The notes below the pieces were generated by a model. That model worked only from the letters and a program-made list of their open reading frames with translations. It had not been told where the DNA came from and ran no database searches. A DNA stretch of 64,000 nucleotides. It comes from Nitratireductor aquibiodomus NL21 = JCM 21793. Its GTDB lineage: Bacteria; Pseudomonadota; Alphaproteobacteria; Rhizobiales; Rhizobiaceae. Shown here piece after piece: positions 18,126 through 25,676 of the stretch. Position numbers and translations under genes: made by a program. The number at the start of each line of letters is the position of its first letter. Position 1 is the stretch's first letter. The stretch is taken from assembly GCF_000615975.1 (NCBI RefSeq), contig NZ_BAMP01000003.1:45628-109627 (forward strand), read 5' to 3'.

Positions 18126-19592
18126 TTACTCCGGCAGATTTCTCGGCAGCCAAAGCCACGCCACGATGCCGACGATCAGCGTCAGAAGCCCACCGATGCC
18201 GACCGCTATATGCAGGCCGATAAGGAAGGCGTCCTTTGCCTGCGCGGCGATTTCCGGGGCGATGCCCGCATGACCGAGCGTCTCGTTGAGTGTTCCTGCC
18301 ACGCCGGGGCCAAGCAGCCGGAAGCTGAGGGCCGCGAGCGATCCCAGCAGGGTGATGCCGAGTGCATTGCCCAACTCGTTGCTGGTTTCCGCAATGGATC
18401 CGGCCGCGCCGGCTCGCTCGGCTGGGACCGCCGACACCGCAACCTCGGCGACAAGGCTGAATGACAGCCCGTAGCCAATGCCGGCGATCATGGTCGAGGC
18501 GATGAACGCCACGACACCAGCCTCGGTGCTGGTGAGCAGCAGCACAAAGACGCCGCCGCTTATCAACAGATGTGTTGCGACAAGAGCAGTCTTGCGACCT
18601 AACCACTCCACAATGCCCGCTGAGCCCACACACGTGGCGGTCAGCACCAAAGCTCCGGGCACGGTGAGCAGCGCGGTCGTGAACACATCGAAGCCGAGCA
18701 CCGTTTGCAGATAGATCCCGGACAGGTAGCTTGCAGCAGACCAGACCACCAGCGAAAGAAGACCAGTCAGGATTGCGATGGAGAAGATGCGATCACGGAA
18801 CAGGCCGAGATCGAGCAGCGGATAGTCGATCTGGGTCTGCCGGCGCAGGAACAGCCCAAGGGCAATGATGCCGACGGCCCCGCCCACTGTCTGAATCGCC
18901 GTGAAACCCTTGGCCGCAGCGGTCTTGAGTGACCATGTAAACAACAGGACACCGATGAACGACAGCATCAGGCTCGGCGCATCGATCCGGCCATGAGTCG
19001 TCGAGCGAACCTCGCGCAGCAAGCCCGGCGCAACGATCAGGAAGGCGAGCACCACAGGGACGTTGATAAGGAACACGACACCCCACTCGAATTGCTGGAG
19101 CAGCATGCCACCGATCAGCGGGCCGATGGCGAAGCCGGCCGCAAACGTTGCCGCGAAGATGCCGATGGCCCGCGCACGCATACGCGGATCGGGAAACAGG
19201 GCGCTGACAATCGCCAGACCGGAGGGCAGCAACGTTGCACCGCCAAGCCCCATGAGCGCGCGGGCACCGATCAGCATTAGAGGCGATTGCGACCAAGCGG
19301 CACCGAGCGATCCGACACCGAAGATCACGGCACCAAACATGATGAGCCTGAGCCGGCCATAGCGGTCGCCGATGTTGCCGAAGGCGATCAGCAACGAGCC
19401 GACCACGAAGCCGTAAACGTCGAGAATCCATAGCGCTTGGTCGGCGGTTGGCGTGAGCGCGGAGGTGACGTGCGGCATGGCGAGGTAGAGAATGGAGCCG
19501 TCCATGGCAACAAGCAGGACAAGCGGTAACACGGCCATGAGGCCAAGCCAGCCCTTTCTGTTCAGGGAAGCTTCAAGAGCGATATCAGTCAT
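18126..19592 (-). CDS. MFS drug/quaternary-ammonium exporter, DHA2 family (SmvA-like)
   Basis: A 488-residue, fourteen-helix drug:proton antiporter. Seen are motif D1 near LVAMDGSILYLAMPHV, motif A GNIGDRYGRLRLI (about 70-82), motif C GFAIGPLIGGMLL, and the central AGIVEWLGRKTALV loop. The ATG at 19592 is preceded by GAGGACC; the longer reading from 19727 runs through the promoter. It is divergent from a TetR gene, the layout of smvA/smvR and qacA/qacR pairs. It likely exports cationic biocides or drugs and is repressed by the neighbouring TetR protein. Confidence 0.9.
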   Translation of the reverse strand: MTDIALEASLNRKGWLGLMAVLPLVLLVAMDGSILYLAMPHVTSALTPTADQALWILDVYGFVVGSLLIAFGNIGDRYGRLRLIMFGAVIFGVGSLGAAWSQSPLMLIGARALMGLGGATLLPSGLAIVSALFPDPRMRARAIGIFAATFAAGFAIGPLIGGMLLQQFEWGVVFLINVPVVLAFLIVAPGLLREVRSTTHGRIDAPSLMLSFIGVLLFTWSLKTAAAKGFTAIQTVGGAVGIIALGLFLRRQTQIDYPLLDLGLFRDRIFSIAILTGLLSLVVWSAASYLSGIYLQTVLGFDVFTTALLTVPGALVLTATCVGSAGIVEWLGRKTALVATHLLISGGVFVLLLTSTEAGVVAFIASTMIAGIGYGLSFSLVAEVAVSAVPAERAGAAGSIAETSNELGNALGITLLGSLAALSFRLLGPGVAGTLNETLGHAGIAPEIAAQAKDAFLIGLHIAVGIGGLLTLIVGIVAWLWLPRNLPE

Positions 19593-19683
19593 CGGGCAAA
19601 GGTCCTCTGTGAGCGACGCGCAGGCGTGCCGCTTGAGCCACCGGGTTGCGACCCGGCGGGTGGTTGTGTCTGAAGGGCTTCTC

Positions 19684-19717
19684 GTATATACTTTAAGTAA
19701 GTTACCTATGGTATATA
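19684..19717. promoter_or_regulatory. Candidate TetR operator and overlapping promoters
   Basis: Between the divergent exporter and TetR genes are nested inverted repeats: TATATAC at 19685-19691 pairs with GTATATA at 19711-19717, and inside them GTAAGTTAC (19697-19705) is an odd-length palindrome. The TATATA next to the TetR ATG could serve as a -10 box. Position and symmetry fit an autoregulatory TetR site controlling both genes. Confidence 0.5.
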
Positions 19718-19720
19718 AAA

Positions 19721-20341
19721 ATGTCAAGCACCCATGATAACAATCGGACCGCCGTGAAGCGCGTTCGTTTGAACCGCGATGATCGGCTTCGCCAGCTCCT
19801 CGATGTGGCGTGGCGGCTTGCGCGCGAGGAAGGCACCGATGCGCTGACCTTGCCGCGCTTGGCGACTGAGGCGGGCGTCACCAAACCGGTGATCTACGAT
19901 CACTTCGGCACGCGCAATGGTCTGCTCACCGCGCTCTATCAGGATTTCGATGCGCGGCAGACGGCGGTGATCGACGCAGCACTGGAGTCCTGCGAAGCGA
20001 CTTTGGAAGGAACGGGGCGGGTCATCGCGTCGTCCTATGTCGAGTGTATTCTGGCTCAAGGCAACGAGATCCCCGGCGTGCTGGCCGGGCTTGCCGGTTC
20101 GCCTGAACTGGAGGCAGTGAAGCGCGACTATCAACAGGCATTCATCGAGAAATGCCGGAAGGCTCTGGGCCCGTTCACTGGATCAAAGCGCATATTGCCA
20201 CCCGGCTTTTGGGCGATGCTGGGTGCTGCCGACGCCTTGTCCCATGCCGCCGCAACCGGGGAGATCACGGTGGAAGAGGCAAAAGCCGAGCTCTATGAGA
20301 TCATCGTGGCAATGGTCGGTAGAAGCCGCCAACCAAATTGA
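19721..20341 (+). CDS. TetR/AcrR family transcriptional regulator
   Basis: A 206-residue TetR regulator. The N-terminal helix-turn-helix occupies about residues 20-66: RLRQLLDVAWRLAREEG, then LATEAGVTKPVIYDHFGTRNGLLTALY. The remaining helices form the ligand-binding domain. It is divergent from the SmvA-like exporter and is probably its repressor. The ATG at 19721 has no Shine-Dalgarno sequence; TATATAAAA lies immediately upstream, so the message may be leaderless, or translation may begin at GTG codon 13. Confidence 0.9.
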   Translation: MSSTHDNNRTAVKRVRLNRDDRLRQLLDVAWRLAREEGTDALTLPRLATEAGVTKPVIYDHFGTRNGLLTALYQDFDARQTAVIDAALESCEATLEGTGRVIASSYVECILAQGNEIPGVLAGLAGSPELEAVKRDYQQAFIEKCRKALGPFTGSKRILPPGFWAMLGAADALSHAAATGEITVEEAKAELYEIIVAMVGRSRQPN

Positions 20342-20445
20342 TGTTCTCATGGATGGCCGGCACGCTCGATGGGAGAGGATCAATCATTCTATCTGTCAAG
20401 TGACTACAGAACATGGAATGAACCCCCAGCGTCGTGTACCTTCAA

Positions 20446-20576
20446 TTACTGAAACGTCAAAAGAGAGCGAGGGGTCAGTTCCATGATTGTTGTGATCTCG
20501 GTTTGCGAGAACCCCCGTTCCCGCATGAGCGGGATCACATTCGCGAATATATGCGCGAAGCCATGGCCACCAAACC
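20446..20576 (-). pseudogene. C-terminal fragment of a phosphotriesterase-family metal hydrolase
   Basis: The last ~43 codons of the open frame ending here read RFGGHGFAHIFANVIPLM, RERGFSQTEITTIM and PRSLLTF. This matches the C-terminal helices of phosphotriesterase-family (PHP/lactonase-like) TIM-barrel hydrolases, where GGxGyxHI...vP.lr.rG...eid..l..NP..l is conserved. It is fused in frame to an IstA fragment at about 20576, so the hydrolase was cut by the IS21-family element and its 5' part is gone. Confidence 0.6.
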
Positions 20577-21101
20577 GGGCATCGAACACCATCTCCTGCG
20601 TCTCGCGCGGATAAGCTCGCACGAACAGCATCCGGCTGTGGCAAAGACGTACATGCGCGACCTTCACCGTGGTCGTCACACCGCCCAGAACAACGATCTC
20701 GTGGCTCCAGTCGAACTGGTAGGCTTCGCCCGGTGCAAAGCTTAGCGGTACATAGGCAGCAACGGAGGTGCTGCCCCGCTTCTCTTTCCAGGCCTGTGCA
20801 TGCCGCCAGACCGAGCTGTAGCTGCCCTCATAGCCAAGGCCCTGAAGCTCCTCAAAAATCCGCACAAGTGCCAGTCGTTCGCGCGATGCTTCGCCGCATT
20901 GGCTGACAGCAACCCCTCCAACTCATCCCGCCAGGCACACATGCTTGGCATAGGCTGACGCTTGCGCTCATAACGAAACTCCGTTGCCTCCTAGCGCACG
21001 ACTTTGCGCGAGACATTCAACTCGCGGCAAATCGACCTGATAGGCTTCCCATGGACAAAATAGGCACGGCGTATCTTCGCGATCGTTTCCAAAACCAACA
21101 T
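20577..21101 (-). pseudogene. istA: IS21 family transposase IstA, 5' remnant
   Basis: The frame from ATG 21101 reads MLVLETIAKIRRAYFVHGKP, then the helix-turn-helix ICRELNVSRKVVR, a TAG stop, and EATEFRYERKRQPMPSMCAW. A shift near 20906 leads to ERLALVRIFEELQGLGYEGS, the QAW linker and the start of the DDE core (GEAYQFDWSHEIVVLGG, with the first catalytic Asp in FDW). It breaks off after RETQEMVFDA. The remaining core and istB are absent. Nonsense, frameshift and truncation make this a dead copy. Confidence 0.85.
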
Positions 21102-21113
21102 CCAAAAACAAGT

Positions 21114-21135
21114 GCCTCCGATGATAATCGGAGGC
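21114..21135. repeat. Perfect hairpin in the IS21 leader
   Basis: GCCTCCGAT (21114-21122) and ATCGGAGGC (21127-21135) pair perfectly over a GATA loop, just upstream of istA. It is probably a structure in the istA leader. Confidence 0.7.
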
Positions 21136-21162
21136 AGTCTGATGCCCCTCTGTCTAAGGGGT

Positions 21163-21171
21163 CCCTTTTGG
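21163..21171. repeat. Target-site duplication of the ISL3 element, left copy
   Basis: CCCTTTTGG here is repeated exactly at 22816-22824 on the far side of the ISL3 element. One base of this may belong to the element, since ISL3 elements normally duplicate eight bases. Confidence 0.7.
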
Positions 21172-22815
21172 GCTCTGACTCAATCTCGCTGCATGCGAGG
21201 GATGAAGTCGCCTGATTTCGAGAGGGAATCAGCGCGATGGAACGGAGATTTGATTCGGCGAGATTGGCGCCGACGGGGTTCGTTGTTGAGCATGCCAAGA
21301 TCTGCATGGATTGCGTATTTCTTGACGTTCGGTCTGCGGCTGTTTCGGCAACGTGCCCGTGCTGCGGGACCAATTCACGCCGGGTTCAGAGCCGATATCT
21401 GCGGCAAGCCGCCGATCTGCCGATTGCCGGCCACCATGTAGTCCTTAAGGTGACGGTTCGTCGTTTCTGGTGCGAGGCCGTTCTTTGTCGCCGTCGTATT
21501 TTTGCTGAGCGCTTTGGCGACGATGTGTTGGCTCCGTTGTCACGACGGACCGGACGCCTCGAGACCATCGTTCATCATCTTGGTCTGGCGTTGGGTGGCC
21601 GGCCGGCCGCAGCTTTTGCCGATCGCCTGATGATGCCGGTGAGTAATGATACACCGTTACGTGTCGTGCGCCGACGGTCTGAACAGCCGCGCGATGAGCT
21701 TTCCATCATCGGCATCGACGACTTCGCCTTCCGGCGCGGCCAGCGATACGGGACGATTGTCTGCGATCTTGAGCGACGTAAACCAGTGACCCTGCTGCCT
21801 GATCGCGAGCAGGCGACATCGCAGGCATGGCTCACGGGCCATCACAATCGTCGCGCGGGATCGGGGTGGCGGCTATGGCGAAGCGATCGCCAAGGCGCTC
21901 CCTCACGCTGATCAGGTGGCCGACCGCTGGCATCTCATGGAAAACGCCAGTCGCGCCTTTCTCGACGCGGTTTGCAAATCCATGCGTCAGATCCGACGGG
22001 CGGTCGGTAGTACCATCGTCGATCCGAAGCTTCTAACCTATGCCGAACGGCTGCAATATTACGGATATCTACGCAGGCAGGAGACGAACGAAGCCATTCT
22101 GGAATTGTCGAAGCAGGGGCTCCCGATCAAGCAGATCGTTAGGCGTACCGGGCACAGCCGCAAACTCGTGCGCGGTGTTCTGCGAGGTCAGCGCTCCGAC
22201 GTGTTCCGTGTCCGCCAGAGCTCGCTCGAGGAATGGCTTCCCTGGCTCGACGGCCGTTGGGTGCAGGGCGCGCGTAACGCATCAGCGTTATGGCGCGAAA
22301 TGCGCGAGAAGGGGTTCCCTGGCCAGATCGGCGTCGTTTCTGAATGGGCGCGGCGCAGACGTTTGGCCGAAAAGGCCGATCAAAGCGCGCTTGCACGCAC
22401 GCCTTCGGCGCGGAGCATCGCCAGGCTTATGACGCTGGCGCGTGACGACCCGTCCAAATCCGACGCCGTGCTGGTCGCGGCGATCGAGAGCAATGTTCCT
22501 GACCTCACAACCGCTCGAACGCTGATCGACGACTTTCAAGCAATGATCCGATCGAAGGCGGCCGCTAAACTGGATAGGTGGCTGACCGACGTGAAGACAA
22601 GTCTCGTCGGATCATTCGCGAACGGCGTCGAAAAGGATATCGACGCCGTTCGCAACGCCATCATCTCTCCGTGGTCGAATGGCCAGACTGAAGGCCAAAT
22701 AACCAAGCTCAAACTCATCAAGCGGCAGATGTACGGCCGAGCCAAGATCGATCTGCTCCGGGCGCAACTTGTCGGTGCAACTTAGGCTGTCGCTGCAGCG
22801 AGAGTGAGTCAGAGC
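21172..22815 (+). mobile_element. ISL3-family insertion sequence with inverted repeats
   Basis: A 1,644-bp element. Its left end begins GCTCTGACTCA and its right end, read in reverse complement, begins identically. The repeats extend about 23 bp (through TCTCGCTGCA) with one mismatch. It encodes one transposase and is bounded by a 9-bp direct repeat, CCCTTTTGG. It interrupts the terminal repeat region of the IS21 element, so it arrived later. Confidence 0.85.
21237..22785 (+). CDS. tnp: ISL3 family transposase, frameshifted as sequenced
   Basis: About 516 residues in two frames. The first has the ISL3 zinc finger (CPCCGTNSRRVQSRYLRQ, then VRRFWCEAVLCRRRIFAERF) and the DDE domain start (SIIGIDDFAFRRGQRYGTIV). 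The second begins at about 21838, where GH leads to IVARDRGGGYGEAIAKALP, and continues VADRWHLMENASRAF, a helical insertion and the C-terminal core SPWSNGQTEGQITKLKLIKR with the catalytic Glu. The shift needs two inserted bases or one deleted base, so the copy is inactive unless the read is wrong. The start follows a GAGAGGGAA leader. Confidence 0.85.
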
Positions 22816-22824
22816 CCCTTTTGG
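22816..22824. repeat. Target-site duplication of the ISL3 element, right copy
   Basis: CCCTTTTGG, identical to 21163-21171. Joining the two copies recreates a continuous IS21 terminal sequence. Confidence 0.7.
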
Positions 22825-22868
22825 ATGAAAATTACCCTCAAACGGGGTCCCTATTCCACGAAAAATCA

Positions 22869-22947
22869 CGCCGACGAAGTAAACGCCGCGCTCGCCCGCT
22901 CCGATTATCGACACCCCTACCGTGCTGTGCGAGCTCCCCACATCCAT
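22869..22947 (-). pseudogene. N-terminal fragment of a Gfo/Idh/MocA-type oxidoreductase cut by IS21
   Basis: Starting at ATG 22947, with an AGGAG-rich leader, 26 codons read MDVGSSHSTVGVSIIGAGER and then GVYFVG. The first beta strand and GxGxxG nucleotide-binding loop are typical of Gfo/Idh/MocA NAD(P)-dependent oxidoreductases. The frame runs into the IS21 terminus at 22868 and is lost. It lies just downstream of a transcriptional regulator and its candidate operator, so it was probably the first gene of the controlled operon. Confidence 0.55.
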
Positions 22948-22986
22948 GCTTTCTCTCGCTCCTCCAGATTGCGAGAGGAATGTATT

Positions 22987-23022
22987 TGAGTACAATAATC
23001 ATTACAATATATCTTGTACTCA
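22987..23022. promoter_or_regulatory. Long inverted repeat, candidate operator of the adjacent regulator
   Basis: TGAGTACAA (22987-22995) and TTGTACTCA (23014-23022) are perfect 9-bp inverted arms with an AT-rich 18-base spacer. They sit in front of the disrupted oxidoreductase and overlap the stop codon of the regulator gene. A related palindrome lies before the regulator itself. Confidence 0.55.
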
Positions 23023-24084
23023 GAAATCAATTGGAATGATGCTGCCATGCGGCTTGTAGCTGATTCCGAGATAGTGGGTTTCCGGCTCCCGGTCTCGAAA
23101 CGCGACACGGTCGGCGAGCAGGGTCTCGAACAGGTCGAACTTCTCGGCATTGGCGTTGCCGACGACGTCGAAGCGATTGAGGTGCTCGGAGGCGAAGTCG
23201 GTACTTCCAAACATGACGACGCTAAGATTGTCGCGCACGGGCGCCCCCAGCTCATGATTTGCCCGCTCGAGCATGAACCCTTCCGTGACACCCCAGACGA
23301 TCAGCGCCGTGAAAGGCAGACTGCCATCCTCCTGGCACTGCTGGGCAAGGGCATTCTGGATGTCGGCGACGCTATATCCGCCGGGCAGCTTGTCGATTTC
23401 GATCAGCCATTCTGACCGCGGTGACGGCAAGGACCTGCACAGAAGCAGGTATTCGCGCCGGGCCATGGCAATCTGCCGCGCCTGGTGGGCTGAAGTGAGA
23501 AAGGCGATGCGCTCGTGCCCATTGTCACGCAGCACATGAAACGCCACCGAAAGCGCCTCGCGCCAATTCGTCCCGACGGCGTCCGCGTCGATGCCCGTTG
23601 CCGAGACACCGTCGATGACAATGCTTCTCACATGCTTGCGAAGTGCGGCGAGAAACTCGATCGAGAGCACCTCGAAATGCACCTGCAGAAGACAGGTCTT
23701 GAAGTTTCCGATCTTGCCAAGAACCGAGAGGGCCTGCTCCTCGGTCGAGTAGCCGATCTGCAGAACGCTGATATTTCGCTGCTTCAGCCGCTGCTCGACC
23801 TCCTGCAATACATTGCGGGCGATCCGGCTGTCCGAGACACGGTAAAGGACGAGCAGATCCCCTTCCCATGTCTCCCGATCGTCCTCGGATCGGGGGGCGC
23901 AGACAATGATGCCGGCACCGGGGCGTGCTCGGATGCGCCCATTCTCGAGATAAGGCTGCAAGGCGCGCTCGACCGTGCGCTGCGCCGTCGAGAAGCGGCG
24001 CATCATCTCACAGACGGTCGGCAGATGATCCCCCGGATCGGCCTCGGCGATCCCGATGTCGAGCCATTCGGAAAGGGATTTCAG
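23020..24084 (-). CDS. Transcriptional regulator with GntR-like DNA-binding and LacI-type sensor domains
   Basis: The open frame reads SEWLDIGIAEADPGDHLPTV, then a GntR-like winged helix (CEMMRRFSTAQRTVERALQPYLENGRIRARPGAGIIV), then a periplasmic-binding-protein-like sensor of about 270 residues (DLLVLYRVSDSRIARNVLQE, SIVIDGVSATGIDADAVGTN, HERIAFLT). The start is unclear: the first ATG (24006) falls inside the DNA-binding helix, and upstream to an in-frame TGA there is only CTG at 24084 as a plausible start. I give that position tentatively; a base error at the 5' end is possible. It likely represses the operon whose first gene was cut by IS21. Confidence 0.75.
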   Translation of the reverse strand: MKSLSEWLDIGIAEADPGDHLPTVCEMMRRFSTAQRTVERALQPYLENGRIRARPGAGIIVCAPRSEDDRETWEGDLLVLYRVSDSRIARNVLQEVEQRLKQRNISVLQIGYSTEEQALSVLGKIGNFKTCLLQVHFEVLSIEFLAALRKHVRSIVIDGVSATGIDADAVGTNWREALSVAFHVLRDNGHERIAFLTSAHQARQIAMARREYLLLCRSLPSPRSEWLIEIDKLPGGYSVADIQNALAQQCQEDGSLPFTALIVWGVTEGFMLERANHELGAPVRDNLSVVMFGSTDFASEHLNRFDVVGNANAEKFDLFETLLADRVAFRDREPETHYLGISYKPHGSIIPIDF

Positions 24085-24111
24085 CTTGGAGGTCGTAGAT
24101 TTCTGGATTGC

Positions 24112-24127
24112 CTGAGTATAAACTCAG
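24112..24127. promoter_or_regulatory. Palindrome upstream of the regulator gene
   Basis: CTGAGTATAAACTCAG has perfect 6-bp arms (CTGAGT/ACTCAG) around ATAA, 28 bases before the tentative start of the regulator. It shares TGAGTA with the inverted repeat at 22987-23022, so both may be bound by that regulator. Confidence 0.5.
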
Positions 24128-24504
24128 ATCAATGTGCAAATGCGTTCAAGCCGCTTGTTGTCATCCGGCCTCAGCATGCAAACCCGGGAATACGCTCTGC
24201 TGCACACAGGTCGCATTACAAGATCTTATACGTCCGGTCCGCACCGGATGGCAAGGAGCCACGGCGCAACCTCAACCAAGCAGCGCGCCCAGGCGTGGCA
24301 CCGCTGAGGCCCTCCCGCTGAAATAGACGAAATCTAGGACGTTCATCCTCTGCCAGATGGACTGCGGGTTTTCAGCTTCACTGAGAAGACCGCAACATCA
24401 AACTCTGGGGTCAAACACCTAGGCCGGCTCACCGGTCCGCGGAAACGCTGCCCCTCTCCATCCCCTTGTTTTGCCGCCGCATCGGGCGGCACGCGGTCCA
24501 GATT
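24128..24504. other. Intergenic stretch, nothing seen
   Basis: About 380 bases between the GntR/LacI-like regulator and the AraC gene. Only short overlapping frames without ribosome-binding sites were found; no terminator with a T run is obvious. Confidence 0.4.
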
Positions 24505-25458
24505 TCAGGAAAACATCATCTTCCGGCGATATTCGCCGGGAGAGCAACCGACCTGCTGCTTGAACAGGCGCGAGAAGTGAGCGACGTCGCCGAAGCCACG
24601 TCTGAAGCAGATCTCAGCAATGGACATCTTCGTTCCCGGCGCACGCAGGTCCGCCTTCACCCCCTCAATACGCAGGTCGCGCACCCATTGGCCGAGCGTG
24701 CGCTCGGTATCGCGGAAGAGCTCATGCAGATAACGCACGGAGATGCCGCAGCAGCGCGAAATCAGATCGGGATCGAGTTCTCGCCGGTGAAGATTGGCGC
24801 GGACGAAATGTTCCACACGGCTCAGATGCGCCGCGCGCACGGACGACCCGCCCGAGGTGAGCGTGCGTTCGTCCGCATGGATCGACAGCGCCAGGAGATC
24901 GACCAGTTGCAATCCCACCGCAGCACGGGCTTGCTCGTTCATCGCCTCAAAGCGCTGGGGGATGTGATGAAGCATATCCACGAACAGGCCGGAGATGCCA
25001 CCACGTGCCGTAAACTGCATGCCGCAGAAGCGGTCGGGCGAGCGGATGCGGCCGCCAAGCGCGGAAGCCTCGACCTTCATCACCCAAAGGTCGGCGCACT
25101 CGCCATAGCTGAACTCATAGGGTTCATGGCTGCGCTCGATGATGTAGCCGCCCGGCTTGCAATAAACCTCGCGCCCCGACTGGGAGAAAAAGACCTCCGT
25201 TTTCATCGGTATGGTGATGAGGAGGTGCTCCTGCTCGTCGCAGGTGAGATGGTGGGGATGACGGTGATAGGAAAGCGCCTCGGAGCGCAGGCGTGACAAC
25301 GACACGCCGCCCAGCGACCACTCCTCCAGCCGACCGCCGAACCGATCCGGCTCCCGGAAATGCAGGTCGAGAGGGAAATAGGCCTGCGCTATCGCGCTGT
25401 GCCAATGCACACTGCGATTTGCGGGATCAACTCCGCTTGTCGATATCAGCGTCCTCAT
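24505..25458 (-). CDS. AraC family transcriptional regulator
   Basis: A 317-residue regulator. The N-terminal half (about 20-195) resembles the AraC-binding-like domain of NitR/FeaR-type proteins (LEEWSLGGVSLSRLRSEALS; PGGYIIERSHEPYEFSYGEC). The C-terminal 100 residues hold the two helix-turn-helix motifs: ELDPDLISRCCGISVRYLHELFRDTERTLGQWVRDLRI and SIAEICFRRGFGDVAHFSRLFKQQVGCSPGEYRR. It is divergent from hyuBA and probably activates it in response to the hydantoin- or lactam-like substrate. The intergenic region has a GCCGGC pair (25495-25500, 25514-25519) but no certain operator. Confidence 0.9.
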   Translation of the reverse strand: MRTLISTSGVDPANRSVHWHSAIAQAYFPLDLHFREPDRFGGRLEEWSLGGVSLSRLRSEALSYHRHPHHLTCDEQEHLLITIPMKTEVFFSQSGREVYCKPGGYIIERSHEPYEFSYGECADLWVMKVEASALGGRIRSPDRFCGMQFTARGGISGLFVDMLHHIPQRFEAMNEQARAAVGLQLVDLLALSIHADERTLTSGGSSVRAAHLSRVEHFVRANLHRRELDPDLISRCCGISVRYLHELFRDTERTLGQWVRDLRIEGVKADLRAPGTKMSIAEICFRRGFGDVAHFSRLFKQQVGCSPGEYRRKMMFS

Positions 25459-25676
25459 CCGGCAATCTCCTCATCGCAGGATAGGATAGAAAAAGCCGGC
25501 GCACAAACGCGGTGCCGGCCCGGTGCACTGGGCGACAATATATCCCGCACTGACGCGCAAAGACATGCGCGGCTTCCCGTTCCTACTGTTGCCAAGGAAC
25601 AAAAAACAAACAGGAACGACATGGAGGAGGCTCGTGCCCGCACGGCGGATTCCATGCGTCCGCGAAAGGCATGAGG

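Larger units (their letters stand above)
20577..22868 (-). mobile_element. Truncated IS21-family element, interrupted by a nested ISL3 element
   Basis: This is the istA end of an IS21-type element. With the nested ISL3 copy removed, the terminal region holds a perfect 9-bp-stem hairpin, two GGGGTCCC repeats, and a boundary that would begin TGATTTTTCGTGG at 22868 on the minus strand, starting TG as IS21 termini do. Immediately outside it lies the 5' end of an oxidoreductase gene. The other terminus and istB are missing, replaced by the tail of a phosphotriesterase gene. Confidence 0.7.

Noticed and set aside
21158..22851. GGGGTCCC copies as the target duplication of the ISL3 element
   Set aside because: They are spaced unevenly from the inverted repeats; CCCTTTTGG abuts both repeats, and GGGGTCCC is better explained as an IS21 terminal repeat.
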